From: JAUYQR01 sp050632395
GTDB lineage: Bacteria > Pseudomonadota > Alphaproteobacteria > Rhodobacterales > Rhodobacteraceae
Direction of reading: 5' to 3'
Assembly: GCF_050632395.1 (NCBI RefSeq)
Contig: NZ_CP192600.1
Location: 2,480,001 to 2,544,000, forward strand
Length of the DNA: 64,000 nucleotides
The notes below the pieces were generated by a model that was not told the origin of the DNA, did not search any database, and saw only the letters and a list, made by a program, of their open reading frames with translations. The position numbers were made by a program, and so were the translations under genes. Positions within the stretch are counted from its first letter, which is position 1, and each line of letters opens with the position of its first letter. This document shows, one piece after another, positions 32,366 to 42,829 of this stretch.

Positions 32366-32379
32366 TGTTAGCGGTATCA
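32366..32379. promoter_or_regulatory. LacI-type operator candidate upstream of the DUF1127 gene
   Basis: TGTTAGCGGTATCA again fits TGNTANCGNTANCA and is close to the reverse complement of the site before gap. It lies 70 bases before the DUF1127 ATG, at a usual distance for promoter control. It may make the DUF1127 gene part of the same regulon as gap. Confidence 0.45.
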
Positions 32380-32448
32380 CACCCGCCTATCTCTGGGTCA
32401 CGCGGAGAGAAAAAGCAGACCTCCGCGAGATGAAAAGGAAAGACGAAG

Positions 32449-32619
32449 ATGATTACCGCGTTTGACATGCTGAAGACCGCCGCCCGCAATTATGCACTGT
32501 ATCGGCAAACCCGTGACGAGATTGCCAACATGCCGCTGGATATTGCGCTGGATCTTGGCATCTACCGGGGCGACGCCGAGCGTATTGCCCGCGAAGCCGT
32601 GTACGGCAAAGCCGCCTGA
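32449..32619 (+). CDS. DUF1127 small protein
   Basis: This 56-residue protein carries the DUF1127 pattern in its C-terminal half: MPLDIALDLGIYRGDAERIA. DUF1127 proteins are small basic Arg-rich proteins; in Rhodobacter sphaeroides one such protein (CcaF1) binds RNA and matures CcsR small RNAs, and others affect phosphate, carbon or stress responses. This member is only mildly basic. The ATG at 32449 follows an AAAGGAAAGACGAAG purine-rich leader. It has its own terminator. No small RNA hairpins of the CcsR type are seen after it. Confidence 0.85.
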   Translation: MITAFDMLKTAARNYALYRQTRDEIANMPLDIALDLGIYRGDAERIAREAVYGKAA

Positions 32620-32644
32620 AGGCTGGCTGACAGAATGACGACCC

Positions 32645-32673
32645 GGGGGCCTTGCGGCCCCCTTTTGGTTTTT
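32645..32673 (+). terminator. Terminator of the DUF1127 gene
   Basis: GGGGGCC (32645-32651), loop TTGC and GGCCCCC (32656-32662) form a perfect seven-pair stem followed by TTTTGGTTTTT. It lies 25 bases after the DUF1127 stop. Confidence 0.9.
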
Positions 32674-32737
32674 GCGGTGACTTTGAGCGCAAGCGGGCTA
32701 GGTTCGGGTGGTGTAATCCAAACAAGGGCCACGCAAC

Positions 32738-33349
32738 ATGACCTTCCGGCTTATCTGCGCACTGATGGCGGCAAGCATGGCGCAAACCGCGGGGGCGGAA
32801 ACCGTATACACCCGCGTCCCGACGCAATACATCGCGGCCCTTGGCGACCCTTCGGCAACCACTGGCAATGGGGCGGAGACCTGGGGGCTTTGGGCCGTGG
32901 ACCCCGGCCCGCGCGGAGTGCGGCTGACGGGGTATGAGGCGCTGAGGGCAGCGGCAGGCAAGGCGCCAGCGGGCTGGACGTTTGATGAAAGCGGCTGGTG
33001 GCTGGAAGAGCATGGGCTGATCATGGAGCCACCGCAGTTTCCGGTGCCCGCCGGGCGCTATGTGGTGACGGGCGATCGGGAGGCGACGGCGGTGCTGACC
33101 ATCAACGCGCCCGATGCCGAGGGGAAGCAAAGCTGGGCGCTGGACGGGGGCGCCACGATTTATGACGTGACGCATCTGCGCTGCCGGGCGGCTAAGTATG
33201 AGGCGGCGGCCGGACAATCCTGTTCGCCAGCGGCGGCGAATGTCGCCAACTTTCCCGTGACGCCGGGCGCTGCAATGCCAGCGGTATCAGGCTGCGTTCA
33301 GCAGGATTATCAGGTGCTCATCGTGATCGGGATGGTGGCGGAAGGCTGA
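32738..33349 (+). CDS. Exported hypothetical protein
   Basis: The 203-residue protein has a Sec signal peptide (MTFRLICALMAASMAQTAGA, cleavage near residue 20). The remainder is rich in Gly, Ala and aromatic residues, with two tryptophan-rich stretches (ETWGLWAVDPGPRGVRLTGY and GWTFDESGWWLEEHG) and three cysteines in the C-terminal third (RCRAAKY, QSCSPAA, SGCVQQDYQ). No family is recognised. It is probably periplasmic or surface-exposed. It ends two bases before the convergent coaD stop. Confidence 0.7.
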   Translation: MTFRLICALMAASMAQTAGAETVYTRVPTQYIAALGDPSATTGNGAETWGLWAVDPGPRGVRLTGYEALRAAAGKAPAGWTFDESGWWLEEHGLIMEPPQFPVPAGRYVVTGDREATAVLTINAPDAEGKQSWALDGGATIYDVTHLRCRAAKYEAAAGQSCSPAAANVANFPVTPGAAMPAVSGCVQQDYQVLIVIGMVAEG

Positions 33350-33351
33350 GG

Positions 33352-33843
33352 TCAGCCGAACTTGCGCTTCAAGGCGGAGGCCACGGGCGGTGTGACGAAT
33401 TTCGACACGTCGCCCCCAAGCCGCGCGATTTCCTTGACCAGTTTCGACGCGATGGCCTGACGGCGGGCGTCCGCCATCATGAACACCGTCTCGATCGAGG
33501 CGTCGAGCGCGCGGTTCATGCCGACCATCTGGAATTCGTATTCGAAATCGGCGACCGCGCGCAGGCCGCGCAGGATGATCGAGGCGCCGACATCGCGGGC
33601 GCAGTCGATCAGCAGGTTTTCGAACGGATGGACGACGATCTCGCCGCCGGTTTTGGCGGTGATCGCTTCACATTCGGCCTGGATCATGGCCACGCGTTCT
33701 TCCAGCGAAAAGAGCGGCCCCTTGTCGCGGTTGATCGCAACGCCGATCACCAGCCGATCGACCAGCGCCATGCCGCGCTGGATGATATCGACATGGCCGA
33801 GGGTCACCGGATCGAAGGTGCCGGGATAAAGACCGATGCGCAT
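33352..33843 (-). CDS. coaD: Phosphopantetheine adenylyltransferase
   Basis: CoaD adenylates 4'-phosphopantetheine in coenzyme A synthesis. The 163-residue protein begins MRIGLYPGTFDPVTLGHVDI, with the TxGH nucleotide-binding motif of the cytidylyltransferase superfamily, and has ILRGLRAVADFEYEFQM and the ISSSxVR-like end (ASKLVKEIARLGGDVSKFV). The ATG at 33843 is the normal start; the upstream in-frame ATG adds 18 unrelated residues. Length is normal. Confidence 0.95.
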   Translation of the reverse strand: MRIGLYPGTFDPVTLGHVDIIQRGMALVDRLVIGVAINRDKGPLFSLEERVAMIQAECEAITAKTGGEIVVHPFENLLIDCARDVGASIILRGLRAVADFEYEFQMVGMNRALDASIETVFMMADARRQAIASKLVKEIARLGGDVSKFVTPPVASALKRKFG

Positions 33844-33914
33844 GATGCCGCCCCCCTGCTGCCTTTGCACGCAACAATAATGCGCGGGGCGGTGCAAGAG
33901 GGAAAAGTGAGGGC

Positions 33915-34349
33915 TCAGAAGCCCTTGATCATGCCCTCAAGCGCGTCCTTTTCCGCCGCAAGCTCCATCAGGCGAGCCTTGACGACGTCGCCGATGGAAA
34001 TCAGGCCGACCATCTGGTCGCCTTCCATCACCGGCATGTGGCGAAAACGGCCGTCGGTCATGCGCTGCAACACTTCGTCGGTGCGGTCGTTGCGGGTGCA
34101 GGTGACCAGCTTTGCCGTCATGATCGCATCGACCGGATCGGACAGGCAGGAAATCCCACGCCGACCAAGTTCGCGCACGATGTCGCGTTCCGACAGGATG
34201 CCCGAAACACGCTTGCCATCGGGCGAGACGATCACCGCGCCGATGCGGCGGGCGGACAAAAGCTCCGCCGTCTTGGCGACGGACGTGCCGGGTGGCACCG
34301 TCACCACGCCGTCGTCGCCCTTGGATTTGAGGATCTGTTGCACGAGCAT
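33915..34349 (-). CDS. Stand-alone CBS-pair protein
   Basis: The 144-residue protein consists of two CBS domains: the first from about residue 9 (DGVVTVPPGTSVAKTAELLS, then GAVIVSPDGKRVSGILSERD), the second from about 75 (MTAKLVTCTRNDRTDEVLQR, then GLISIGDVVK). Such stand-alone CBS pairs bind adenosine nucleotides and may regulate partner proteins by contact. The partner is unknown. The ATG at 34349 is chosen because a GAAGGAGG site precedes it. It lies between coaD and a LysR gene on the same strand. Confidence 0.88.
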   Translation of the reverse strand: MLVQQILKSKGDDGVVTVPPGTSVAKTAELLSARRIGAVIVSPDGKRVSGILSERDIVRELGRRGISCLSDPVDAIMTAKLVTCTRNDRTDEVLQRMTDGRFRHMPVMEGDQMVGLISIGDVVKARLMELAAEKDALEGMIKGF

Positions 34350-34401
34350 GGACGCCTCCTTCGACTTGGGAAGGCAAGGGTCCGCCCGGCTGCGGATTCT
34401 G

Positions 34402-35334
34402 TCAAGGGATGGTTTGGCAAGCGATGGTTTGGGTTGCCACGACGGCCTCAAGCCGGGCCATTTCGGCGCGAACCTCGCGCGTCAGGATGTCGGCAAAGCG
34501 GTTCAGGCGCAGCACGCGCCCGTCGCCTTCGTGGCGGATCAGCCAGAAGGCGCGGGTCAGGTGGATGCGGTTGGGGATGATGCGGGCCAGTTCCGGGGCG
34601 GCGGGAAGCGCGAAGTCATGCACGATGCCGACCCCTGCCCCGTGCCGCAGCCAGTTCAGCTGCACCGAGACAGAGTTGGAGGTGAGGGTAGCCGGCCCTG
34701 CCCCGATCTCGGTCAGGTAATCCAGCTCCTTGTCGAAGATCATGTCCGGGATGTAGCCGACGAAGCGGTGGTCCTTCAGATCCTCCGGCCCGGTAATCGG
34801 CGGGGCACTGGCAAGGTAGGCGCGGCTGGCGGCAAGGTGCAGGTGGTAATCGGTCAGCTTTTGCACGGTCAGACGGCCGGCTTCGGGGCGCGAGACGGCA
34901 ATGGCCATGTCGGCCTCTCGCTTTGAGAGGTTGAAGACCCGCGGGAGGGCGACGATCTGCACCTCAAGGCCGGGGTTCGCATCGCAGATCCGGGCGAGGA
35001 CCTGCGGGAGCAGGTAATTGGCGCAGCCGTCCGGGGCGCCAAGGCGGATCTGGCCGGTGAGGCCTTCGGGGCCGCTGAGAGCCTCGCCCGCGCGGTCAAG
35101 GGCAGCCTCGGCGGCCTCGGCATGGGGCAGAAGGCGGGTGCCTTCCTCGGTCAGGGCGTAGCCTTGGGGGGATTTGGCGAAAAGGCGCGCCGCGATCCGG
35201 GCTTCCAGCCGCGCGATGCGGCGACCGACGGTGGCCGGGTCGATCTTCAGCCGCTTGCCGGCAGCAGAGAGGCTTTCCGTGCGCGCCACGGCGAGGAAGA
35301 TGCGCAGGTCGTCCCAGTCCATCTCGGCAGCCAT
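34402..35334 (-). CDS. LysR family transcriptional regulator
   Basis: The 310-residue protein has a LysR helix-turn-helix (MDWDDLRIFLAVARTESLSA, then GKRLKIDPATVGRRIARLEA) and an effector domain with a GCANYLLPQVLARI segment. The start ATG at 35334 overlaps the stop of the glycosyltransferase gene (TGATG); the next ATG, four codons on, would also give a normal LysR. Tight coupling to a glycosyltransferase is unusual for LysR. mmsA lies beyond the glycosyltransferase in the opposite direction, so regulation of mmsA by this protein is possible but unsupported. Confidence 0.88.
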   Translation of the reverse strand: MAAEMDWDDLRIFLAVARTESLSAAGKRLKIDPATVGRRIARLEARIAARLFAKSPQGYALTEEGTRLLPHAEAAEAALDRAGEALSGPEGLTGQIRLGAPDGCANYLLPQVLARICDANPGLEVQIVALPRVFNLSKREADMAIAVSRPEAGRLTVQKLTDYHLHLAASRAYLASAPPITGPEDLKDHRFVGYIPDMIFDKELDYLTEIGAGPATLTSNSVSVQLNWLRHGAGVGIVHDFALPAAPELARIIPNRIHLTRAFWLIRHEGDGRVLRLNRFADILTREVRAEMARLEAVVATQTIACQTIP

Positions 35335-36530
35335 CAGCGCCGCCGTTCCGCCAGGACGCTGCGGAACAGATCGGCCCATTGTGCCGTGACCCGCGCGGGG
35401 TCGAAATCGCGCCGCAGCTTGTCGCGCGCCGCCGCCCCCATGCGCGACCGCAGATCCGCATCGCCTAGCAGCCGTTCCACCCGTTCCGCAGCCTGTGCAA
35501 CCCCGCGGGTCGGCACGACGAACCCCGTCACGCCATCCTCGACCAGCACGCGGATCCCCGGAAACTCGTAGGTCACCACGGCCAAGCCCGCGGCCATCGC
35601 CTCCATCACCGCCTTGCTCAACCCTTCGGGATGGGTGGAGGCGATGAGGAACAGCGTCGCCCCGGCCAGCCGGCGCGGCAAATCCTCGTGGCGCACCGGT
35701 CCCTGCAGTTTCACGCGGTCCGAAAGCCCAGCCCGCCGCACCCGGGCGTCCATCGCGTCACGAATCTGCGGAGTGAAGGGCCCGATGGCATCAAGGATGG
35801 CCGACCGGTCCCGCACCTGCGCCAGGATGTCGATCATTGCGAAGGCCCCTTTGTCGCGGGCCAGGCGCCCGACGTAAGCGATGCGGGGCGGCGCATCCGG
35901 GACAACCCCACGCGCGGCCTCGATGTAGGGCGCAGGATCGAGGCCGTAAGGGATGTAGGTGGTGCGCGGCGGGGCATGGCGATCGGCTCGACGGAATGCC
36001 TGCGCAAGGGCGGGCGAGTTGCAGACCACGCGGTCGGCCCTGCGCAGACAGTCGCGGTAAAGCCCGTACTTGCGCACTGTCAATCGCGCGTGGATATCCG
36101 CCAACGGCCGTTCCAGCCAGGGCCCGAGGCGCGGCCATTCGCGGTCCAGGTGGTGCAGCCAGCGCGGATAGGTGCCCTCGTGCATGATCGTTGGAACCTG
36201 TCCCGAAAACCGGCTGTATTGGAACACCCCGGCCGGCCCGACCCCTCGCCCGAACACCAGATCGAACGGCCGCTCGGCGTGCATCTGGTCGAACGCGGCG
36301 GCGGTGCCACGCCAAAACGTCTCGCCCATCGGGCCCGGCGGGATGCCCGGCACATAATGAACTTCCGCCGATCCTTCCCTGCGCTGCGCGCCCGTGCCGT
36401 CCGCCAGCGACGACGTCAGCGTCACGAGTTCCACGCCCAATTCATCGAACACCGGCGCCAAAGCCTTGCCGATCACGTCCTGGACCCCGCCATTGGCTTC
36501 CATCCGCCCTCTGAAAGTGCATACCCTCAT
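35334..36530 (-). CDS. GT4-type glycosyltransferase
   Basis: The 398-residue protein has a GT-B fold of family 4: an N-terminal GGVQDVIGKALAPVFDELG segment, the linker IPYGLDPAPYIEAARG, then PRIAYVGRLARDKGAFAMID. The C-terminal nucleotide-sugar site is EGLSKAVMEAMAAGLAVVTY with the EX7E pattern. It should add a sugar to a cytoplasm-facing lipid or surface glycan precursor. The substrate is unknown and no polysaccharide cluster is nearby. Its forward strand is C-rich while its neighbours are G-rich, an atypical composition that hints at recent arrival or inversion. Confidence 0.87.
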   Translation of the reverse strand: MRVCTFRGRMEANGGVQDVIGKALAPVFDELGVELVTLTSSLADGTGAQRREGSAEVHYVPGIPPGPMGETFWRGTAAAFDQMHAERPFDLVFGRGVGPAGVFQYSRFSGQVPTIMHEGTYPRWLHHLDREWPRLGPWLERPLADIHARLTVRKYGLYRDCLRRADRVVCNSPALAQAFRRADRHAPPRTTYIPYGLDPAPYIEAARGVVPDAPPRIAYVGRLARDKGAFAMIDILAQVRDRSAILDAIGPFTPQIRDAMDARVRRAGLSDRVKLQGPVRHEDLPRRLAGATLFLIASTHPEGLSKAVMEAMAAGLAVVTYEFPGIRVLVEDGVTGFVVPTRGVAQAAERVERLLGDADLRSRMGAAARDKLRRDFDPARVTAQWADLFRSVLAERRR

Positions 36531-36550
36531 TGGCGAGTCTCCGCTGCATT

Positions 36551-36570
36551 ATTGCAAAACCTTTTTGAAA
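36551..36570. promoter_or_regulatory. ScfR/PccR-like operator candidate upstream of mmsA
   Basis: ATTGCAAA-ACCT-TTTTGAAA has the layout TTTGCAAA-N4-TTTGCAAA reported for PccR, the propionyl-CoA assimilation regulator of Rhodobacter sphaeroides, with one mismatch in the first half and two in the second. It lies 62 bases upstream of mmsA, whose product makes propionyl-CoA. It also lies 20 bases upstream of the divergent glycosyltransferase start. Confidence 0.45.
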
Positions 36571-36632
36571 TATTGCCTCTGTTACCAGCATTTCCGCAAG
36601 GCTATTCTGAACCCAACCAAGGGAGAATTGCG

Positions 36633-38132
36633 ATGAGAGAGATCGGTCACTGGATCAACGGGCGCGAAGTAAAAGGCACCTCGGGGCGCTTTGCGGACGT
36701 GTTCAACCCGGCCACGGGCGAAGTGCAGGCGCGGGTGGCGCTGGCCTCCAAGGCCGAGCTTGACGCGGCGGCGGCGGATGCGGCCAAGGCGCAGGTGAAA
36801 TGGGGCGCCACCAACCCGCAGCGCCGCGCGCGGGTCATGATGGAATTCGTGCGCCTGTTGAACCGCGACATGCAGGTTCTGGCGGAAACGCTGTCGTCGG
36901 AACACGGCAAGACGGTGCCGGACGCCAAGGGCGACATCCAGCGCGGGCTTGAGGTGATGGAGTTCTGCATTGGCGCGCCCCAGATGCTGAAGGGCGAGTT
37001 CACCGACAGCGCGGGCCCCGGAATTGACATGTATTCCATGCGCCAACCCCTTGGTGTCGCAGCCGGAATCACGCCGTTCAACTTTCCGGCGATGATCCCG
37101 TTGTGGAAGATGGGCCCGGCCTTGGCCTGCGGCAACGCCTTCATCCTGAAGCCATCGGAGCGTGACCCTTCGGCGCCGATGATGCTGGCGGCGCTGATGC
37201 AGGAAGCGGGGCTGCCGGACGGCGTGTTGCAGGTGGTGAACGGCGACAAGGAGTCTGTCGATGCCATTCTGGACAACCCGGTGATCGCGGGGATCGGCTT
37301 CGTCGGATCGACCCCGATTGCCGAATACATCTACGGGCGCGGCTGTTCCAACGGCAAGCGGGTGCAGTGCTTCGGCGGTGCCAAGAACCACATGATCATC
37401 ATGCCCGACGCCGATCTTGACCAGGCGGCGGATGCGCTGGTGGGTGCGGGCTACGGTGCGGCAGGCGAACGCTGCATGGCGATTTCGGTCGCGGTTCCGG
37501 TGGGCGATGCGACGGCAGACGCGCTGATTGCCAAGCTGATCCCACGGATCGAAAAGTTGAAGGTCGGCCCCTATACCGCTGGAAACGATGTGGATTATGG
37601 CCCTGTTGTCACCGCGGCGGCCAAGGCCAACATCCTGCGTCTGGTGGAATCTGGCGTGGCGCAGGGCGCAAAGCTGGTGGTCGACGGTCGCGGCTTCAAA
37701 CTGCAGGGCTACGAGGATGGCTTCTTTGTCGGGCCACACCTGTTCGACCACGTGACCACCGACATGGACATCTACCGCAAGGAGATTTTCGGGCCGGTCC
37801 TATCCACCGTGCGCGCCAAGACCTATGAAGAGGCGCTTGGCTACGCGATGGACCACGAATACGGCAACGGCACCGCGATCTTCACCCGCGACGGCGACAC
37901 GGCGCGTGATTTCGCCAACCGGGTGAACGTGGGGATGATCGGGATAAACGTGCCGATCCCGGTGCCGCTGGCCTATCACACCTTCGGCGGCTGGAAGAAA
38001 TCGGCCTTCGGTGACCTGAACCAGCACGGGCCGGACGCCTTCCGGTTCTACACCCGGACCAAGACGATCACCTCGCGCTGGCCGAGCGGCATCAAGGAAG
38101 GCGCGAGCCTGAACTTCAAGCAGATGGACTGA
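36633..38132 (+). CDS. mmsA: CoA-acylating methylmalonate-semialdehyde dehydrogenase
   Basis: MmsA converts methylmalonate semialdehyde to propionyl-CoA at the end of valine degradation, and malonate semialdehyde to acetyl-CoA in inositol breakdown. The 499-residue aldehyde dehydrogenase shows ITPFNFPAMIPLWKMGPALA, FVGSTPIAEYIY and the catalytic Cys281 in GAAGERCMA. The usual ALDH glutamate base is absent from this subfamily, as expected for CoA-dependent members. The start MREIGHWINGR at 36633 is typical, with a GGGAGAA site. The rest of the valine pathway is not nearby. A strong terminator follows. Confidence 0.93.
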   Translation: MREIGHWINGREVKGTSGRFADVFNPATGEVQARVALASKAELDAAAADAAKAQVKWGATNPQRRARVMMEFVRLLNRDMQVLAETLSSEHGKTVPDAKGDIQRGLEVMEFCIGAPQMLKGEFTDSAGPGIDMYSMRQPLGVAAGITPFNFPAMIPLWKMGPALACGNAFILKPSERDPSAPMMLAALMQEAGLPDGVLQVVNGDKESVDAILDNPVIAGIGFVGSTPIAEYIYGRGCSNGKRVQCFGGAKNHMIIMPDADLDQAADALVGAGYGAAGERCMAISVAVPVGDATADALIAKLIPRIEKLKVGPYTAGNDVDYGPVVTAAAKANILRLVESGVAQGAKLVVDGRGFKLQGYEDGFFVGPHLFDHVTTDMDIYRKEIFGPVLSTVRAKTYEEALGYAMDHEYGNGTAIFTRDGDTARDFANRVNVGMIGINVPIPVPLAYHTFGGWKKSAFGDLNQHGPDAFRFYTRTKTITSRWPSGIKEGASLNFKQMD

Positions 38133-38141
38133 CGGTTCTTA

Positions 38142-38191
38142 GGTGGCGGCGTGCTGACGGACTTGTGTCAGGCGGCCGCCGCCATTTTTTT
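38142..38191 (+). terminator. Strong terminator of mmsA
   Basis: GGTGGCGGC (38142-38150) pairs with GCCGCCGCC (38175-38183), with an inner CTGAC/GTCAG helix, and is followed by A and seven T residues. It lies nine bases after the mmsA stop. Confidence 0.88.
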
Positions 38192-38280
38192 GCTGCTTCT
38201 AGATCCAGATCAATGCGCGGACCGATGATCTGTCGCAGATTGCCCTCGTCCGGAGATGTCCGGCAAATGGGAGAGCGATG

Positions 38281-38490
38281 ATGTTCACGACGAATGAAGG
38301 CACGGTTGACCGTGTGCTGCGGGTGGCGGTTGGGCTGGCGCTGCTGGTCTGGTTCTATGTCGATCAGGGTCAGGGCTTTTGGCACTACGCCAAGCTGATC
38401 GGTGTGGTGCCGATCCTGACGGGGCTGGTCGGATGGTGCCCGCTTTACACAGTGCTGGGTATTTCGACCTGCCAGATGAAGAAGGCCTGA
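38281..38490 (+). CDS. DUF2892 (YgaP-like) membrane protein
   Basis: The 69-residue protein has the DUF2892 layout: NEGTVDRVLRVAVGLALLVW as a basic start leading into the first helix, a second helix (LIGVVPILTGLVGWCPLYTV) and the CPLY...CQM end with two conserved cysteines. It matches the membrane part of YgaP, without the rhodanese domain. The second of two ATGs (38281) is preferred because GGGAG lies seven bases upstream of it. The function is unclear; these proteins are often linked to sulfur or redox stress. Confidence 0.85.
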   Translation: MFTTNEGTVDRVLRVAVGLALLVWFYVDQGQGFWHYAKLIGVVPILTGLVGWCPLYTVLGISTCQMKKA

Positions 38491-38574
38491 GGCGGGAAGC
38501 CGCCGAGACGGGCGACACGGGTGGAACGCGGCGCGCGGTTCCGGCATTGGTCAGGCAACTGTAATGGAGCCACC

Positions 38575-38913
38575 ATGCATACGCTTCGCATCATCCTTGT
38601 CGCCGCCCTTTCATTGACGCTAACGCCAGCGTTCGCGGACGGAAAGTCTGGCCATTGCCCGCCCGGGCTGGCCAAGAAGGCCGTGCCTTGCGTGGCACCC
38701 GGCCAGGCGAAGAAGGGTGTCACCTGGCAGGAGGGGGATATGGTCGACCGCGACCACATCACACATGTGATCCGTTACCCCGACCGTTACGAACTGCCGC
38801 CGCTGAGAGCGGATGAGGAGTATGTCGTGATCGACAACCGGATCGTGAAGGTCGATAGCCAGACTGGCCGCATCCTGACGCTATACCGGGCGCTTGATAT
38901 CCTGCTTGACTGA
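38575..38913 (+). CDS. Exported small protein convergent with uvrA
   Basis: The 112-residue protein has a Sec signal peptide (MHTLRIILVAALSLTLTPAF, cleavage after AFA). The mature part has a PPGLAKKAVPCVAPGQAKKG repeat-like start and an end (DEEYVVIDNRIVKVDSQTGR, then ILTLYRALD) that resembles the RcnB-like domain of periplasmic proteins. In Rhodobacteraceae such proteins are often mislabelled as excinuclease subunits because they adjoin uvrA. Its stop directly abuts the uvrA stop. The function is unknown. Confidence 0.72.
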   Translation: MHTLRIILVAALSLTLTPAFADGKSGHCPPGLAKKAVPCVAPGQAKKGVTWQEGDMVDRDHITHVIRYPDRYELPPLRADEEYVVIDNRIVKVDSQTGRILTLYRALDILLD

Positions 38914-41772
<2,859 letters not shown>

Positions 41773-41796
41773 GATCTACCCCGGTTTCAGCAATAG

Positions 41797-41825
41797 GACA
41801 TAGGGCGGATCAAGCGAGTCTCCAA
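41797..41825 (-). promoter_or_regulatory. Promoter of uvrA
   Basis: On the reverse strand TTGGAG (-35, complement of 41820-41825) and TATGTC (-10, complement of 41797-41802) are separated by 17 bases. The uvrA ATG lies 25 bases past the -10 box. The LexA box stands just upstream of the -35 box. Confidence 0.6.
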
Positions 41826-41836
41826 CCGGAAAAAGT

Positions 41837-41851
41837 GAACGAAGTGTGAAC
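41837..41851 (-). promoter_or_regulatory. LexA (SOS) box of uvrA
   Basis: Reading the reverse strand, GTTC-ACACTTC-GTTC is an exact match to the alphaproteobacterial LexA site GTTC-N7-GTTC, defined in Rhodobacter and Rhizobium work where uvrA is a model target. It lies 64 bases upstream of the uvrA start and 11 bases upstream of the -35 box. Confidence 0.88.
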
Positions 41852-41866
41852 CGCGCGTCCCGATTT

Positions 41867-41883
41867 GTTGCGTTTCACGCAAC
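41867..41883. promoter_or_regulatory. Perfect inverted repeat between uvrA and the desaturase gene
   Basis: GTTGCGT-TTC-ACGCAAC has seven perfectly paired bases on each side. It lies 84 bases upstream of the sterol-desaturase-family gene and upstream of the LexA box of uvrA. No T-run follows, so it is more likely an operator than a terminator. The regulator is unknown. Confidence 0.4.
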
Positions 41884-41967
41884 GGTCAAACAACCGCCAC
41901 AGTCGGGGCGGATAAATTCCGGCAGGTTCCTAGGCAATCAGGGGCTGCGCAACGCACAGGGGGCGTC

Positions 41968-42828
41968 GTGTTTGGCGTGACGTTGGCCGATATCGGCAGG
42001 GGTCTTGGCTGGTTTGCAGGGATCAATTCCCTTTTCATCGCAGCGGCGATGTCCTTCGTGCTGGTCGTCATTTTCGGCAAGACCCGCGAGATTGGTCGGC
42101 ACGCGATCGAGAACACCTCAGCCAGCATTGTGCTTTACGTGATCAACATCGCAATCGGGCTGACGTTCAGCCACGAGATCTTTGGTTTTGCCCGCAAGGT
42201 TTATGCGTTGCTGGGAATTCCCAGCCTGCCGGAGGATTTCTGGGCTGGCACGCCGGTGGTGCTGACCTTTGTTCTGGTGATCGTGGTCAAGGATTTCTGC
42301 GACTATGTCATCCACCGGTTGATGCACACGACATGGGGCTGGCCCAGCCATGCGGCGCACCATTCAGACACACACGTCAATGCGTTCAGCGCATTCCGGG
42401 TGCATTACCTTGAGATCGTGCTGATGCAGGTGAACTACCTGCTGCTGCTGAGCTGGTTGCAGTTGCCGCATCTTTATCCGGCGCTGGTCACGCTGGTTCT
42501 GGCGCACAACATGTATGTCCACATGGATCTGCCCTACACGCACGGCCGGCTGAAATACCTGATCGCGTCGCCGGTGTTTCACCGCTGGCACCACGCCGAT
42601 GTGCCCGAGGCACATGGCAAGAACCTTGCCAACATCATGCCGATCTATGACCTGATCTTTGGCACCTACTATGTGCCGCGGCCCTGCGACGCGCCGATGG
42701 GCGCGCTGAAAGGCGGGATCGAGGACAAGAACCCGCTGGCGATACTGGTTTACCCGTTCCAGCAATGGGCGCGGCTGCTGCGGGCGGCGGTGGGCAAACC
42801 GGCGCGCCGGATCGAGCCGGGCGAATAG
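41968..42828 (+). CDS. Sterol desaturase / fatty acid hydroxylase family protein
   Basis: The 286-residue membrane protein has about four to five hydrophobic helices and the histidine clusters of the di-iron fatty acid hydroxylase superfamily: HRLMH, HAAHH and FHRWHH, plus further His in the AHNMYVHMDLPYTHG segment. Members hydroxylate or desaturate lipids in the membrane; bacterial substrates include ornithine lipids, hopanoids and carotenoids. The substrate here is not evident. The start is GTG at 41968 after an AGGGGG site. It converges on an MFS gene with a one-base gap. Confidence 0.88.
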   Translation: MFGVTLADIGRGLGWFAGINSLFIAAAMSFVLVVIFGKTREIGRHAIENTSASIVLYVINIAIGLTFSHEIFGFARKVYALLGIPSLPEDFWAGTPVVLTFVLVIVVKDFCDYVIHRLMHTTWGWPSHAAHHSDTHVNAFSAFRVHYLEIVLMQVNYLLLLSWLQLPHLYPALVTLVLAHNMYVHMDLPYTHGRLKYLIASPVFHRWHHADVPEAHGKNLANIMPIYDLIFGTYYVPRPCDAPMGALKGGIEDKNPLAILVYPFQQWARLLRAAVGKPARRIEPGE

Positions 42829-42829
42829 G

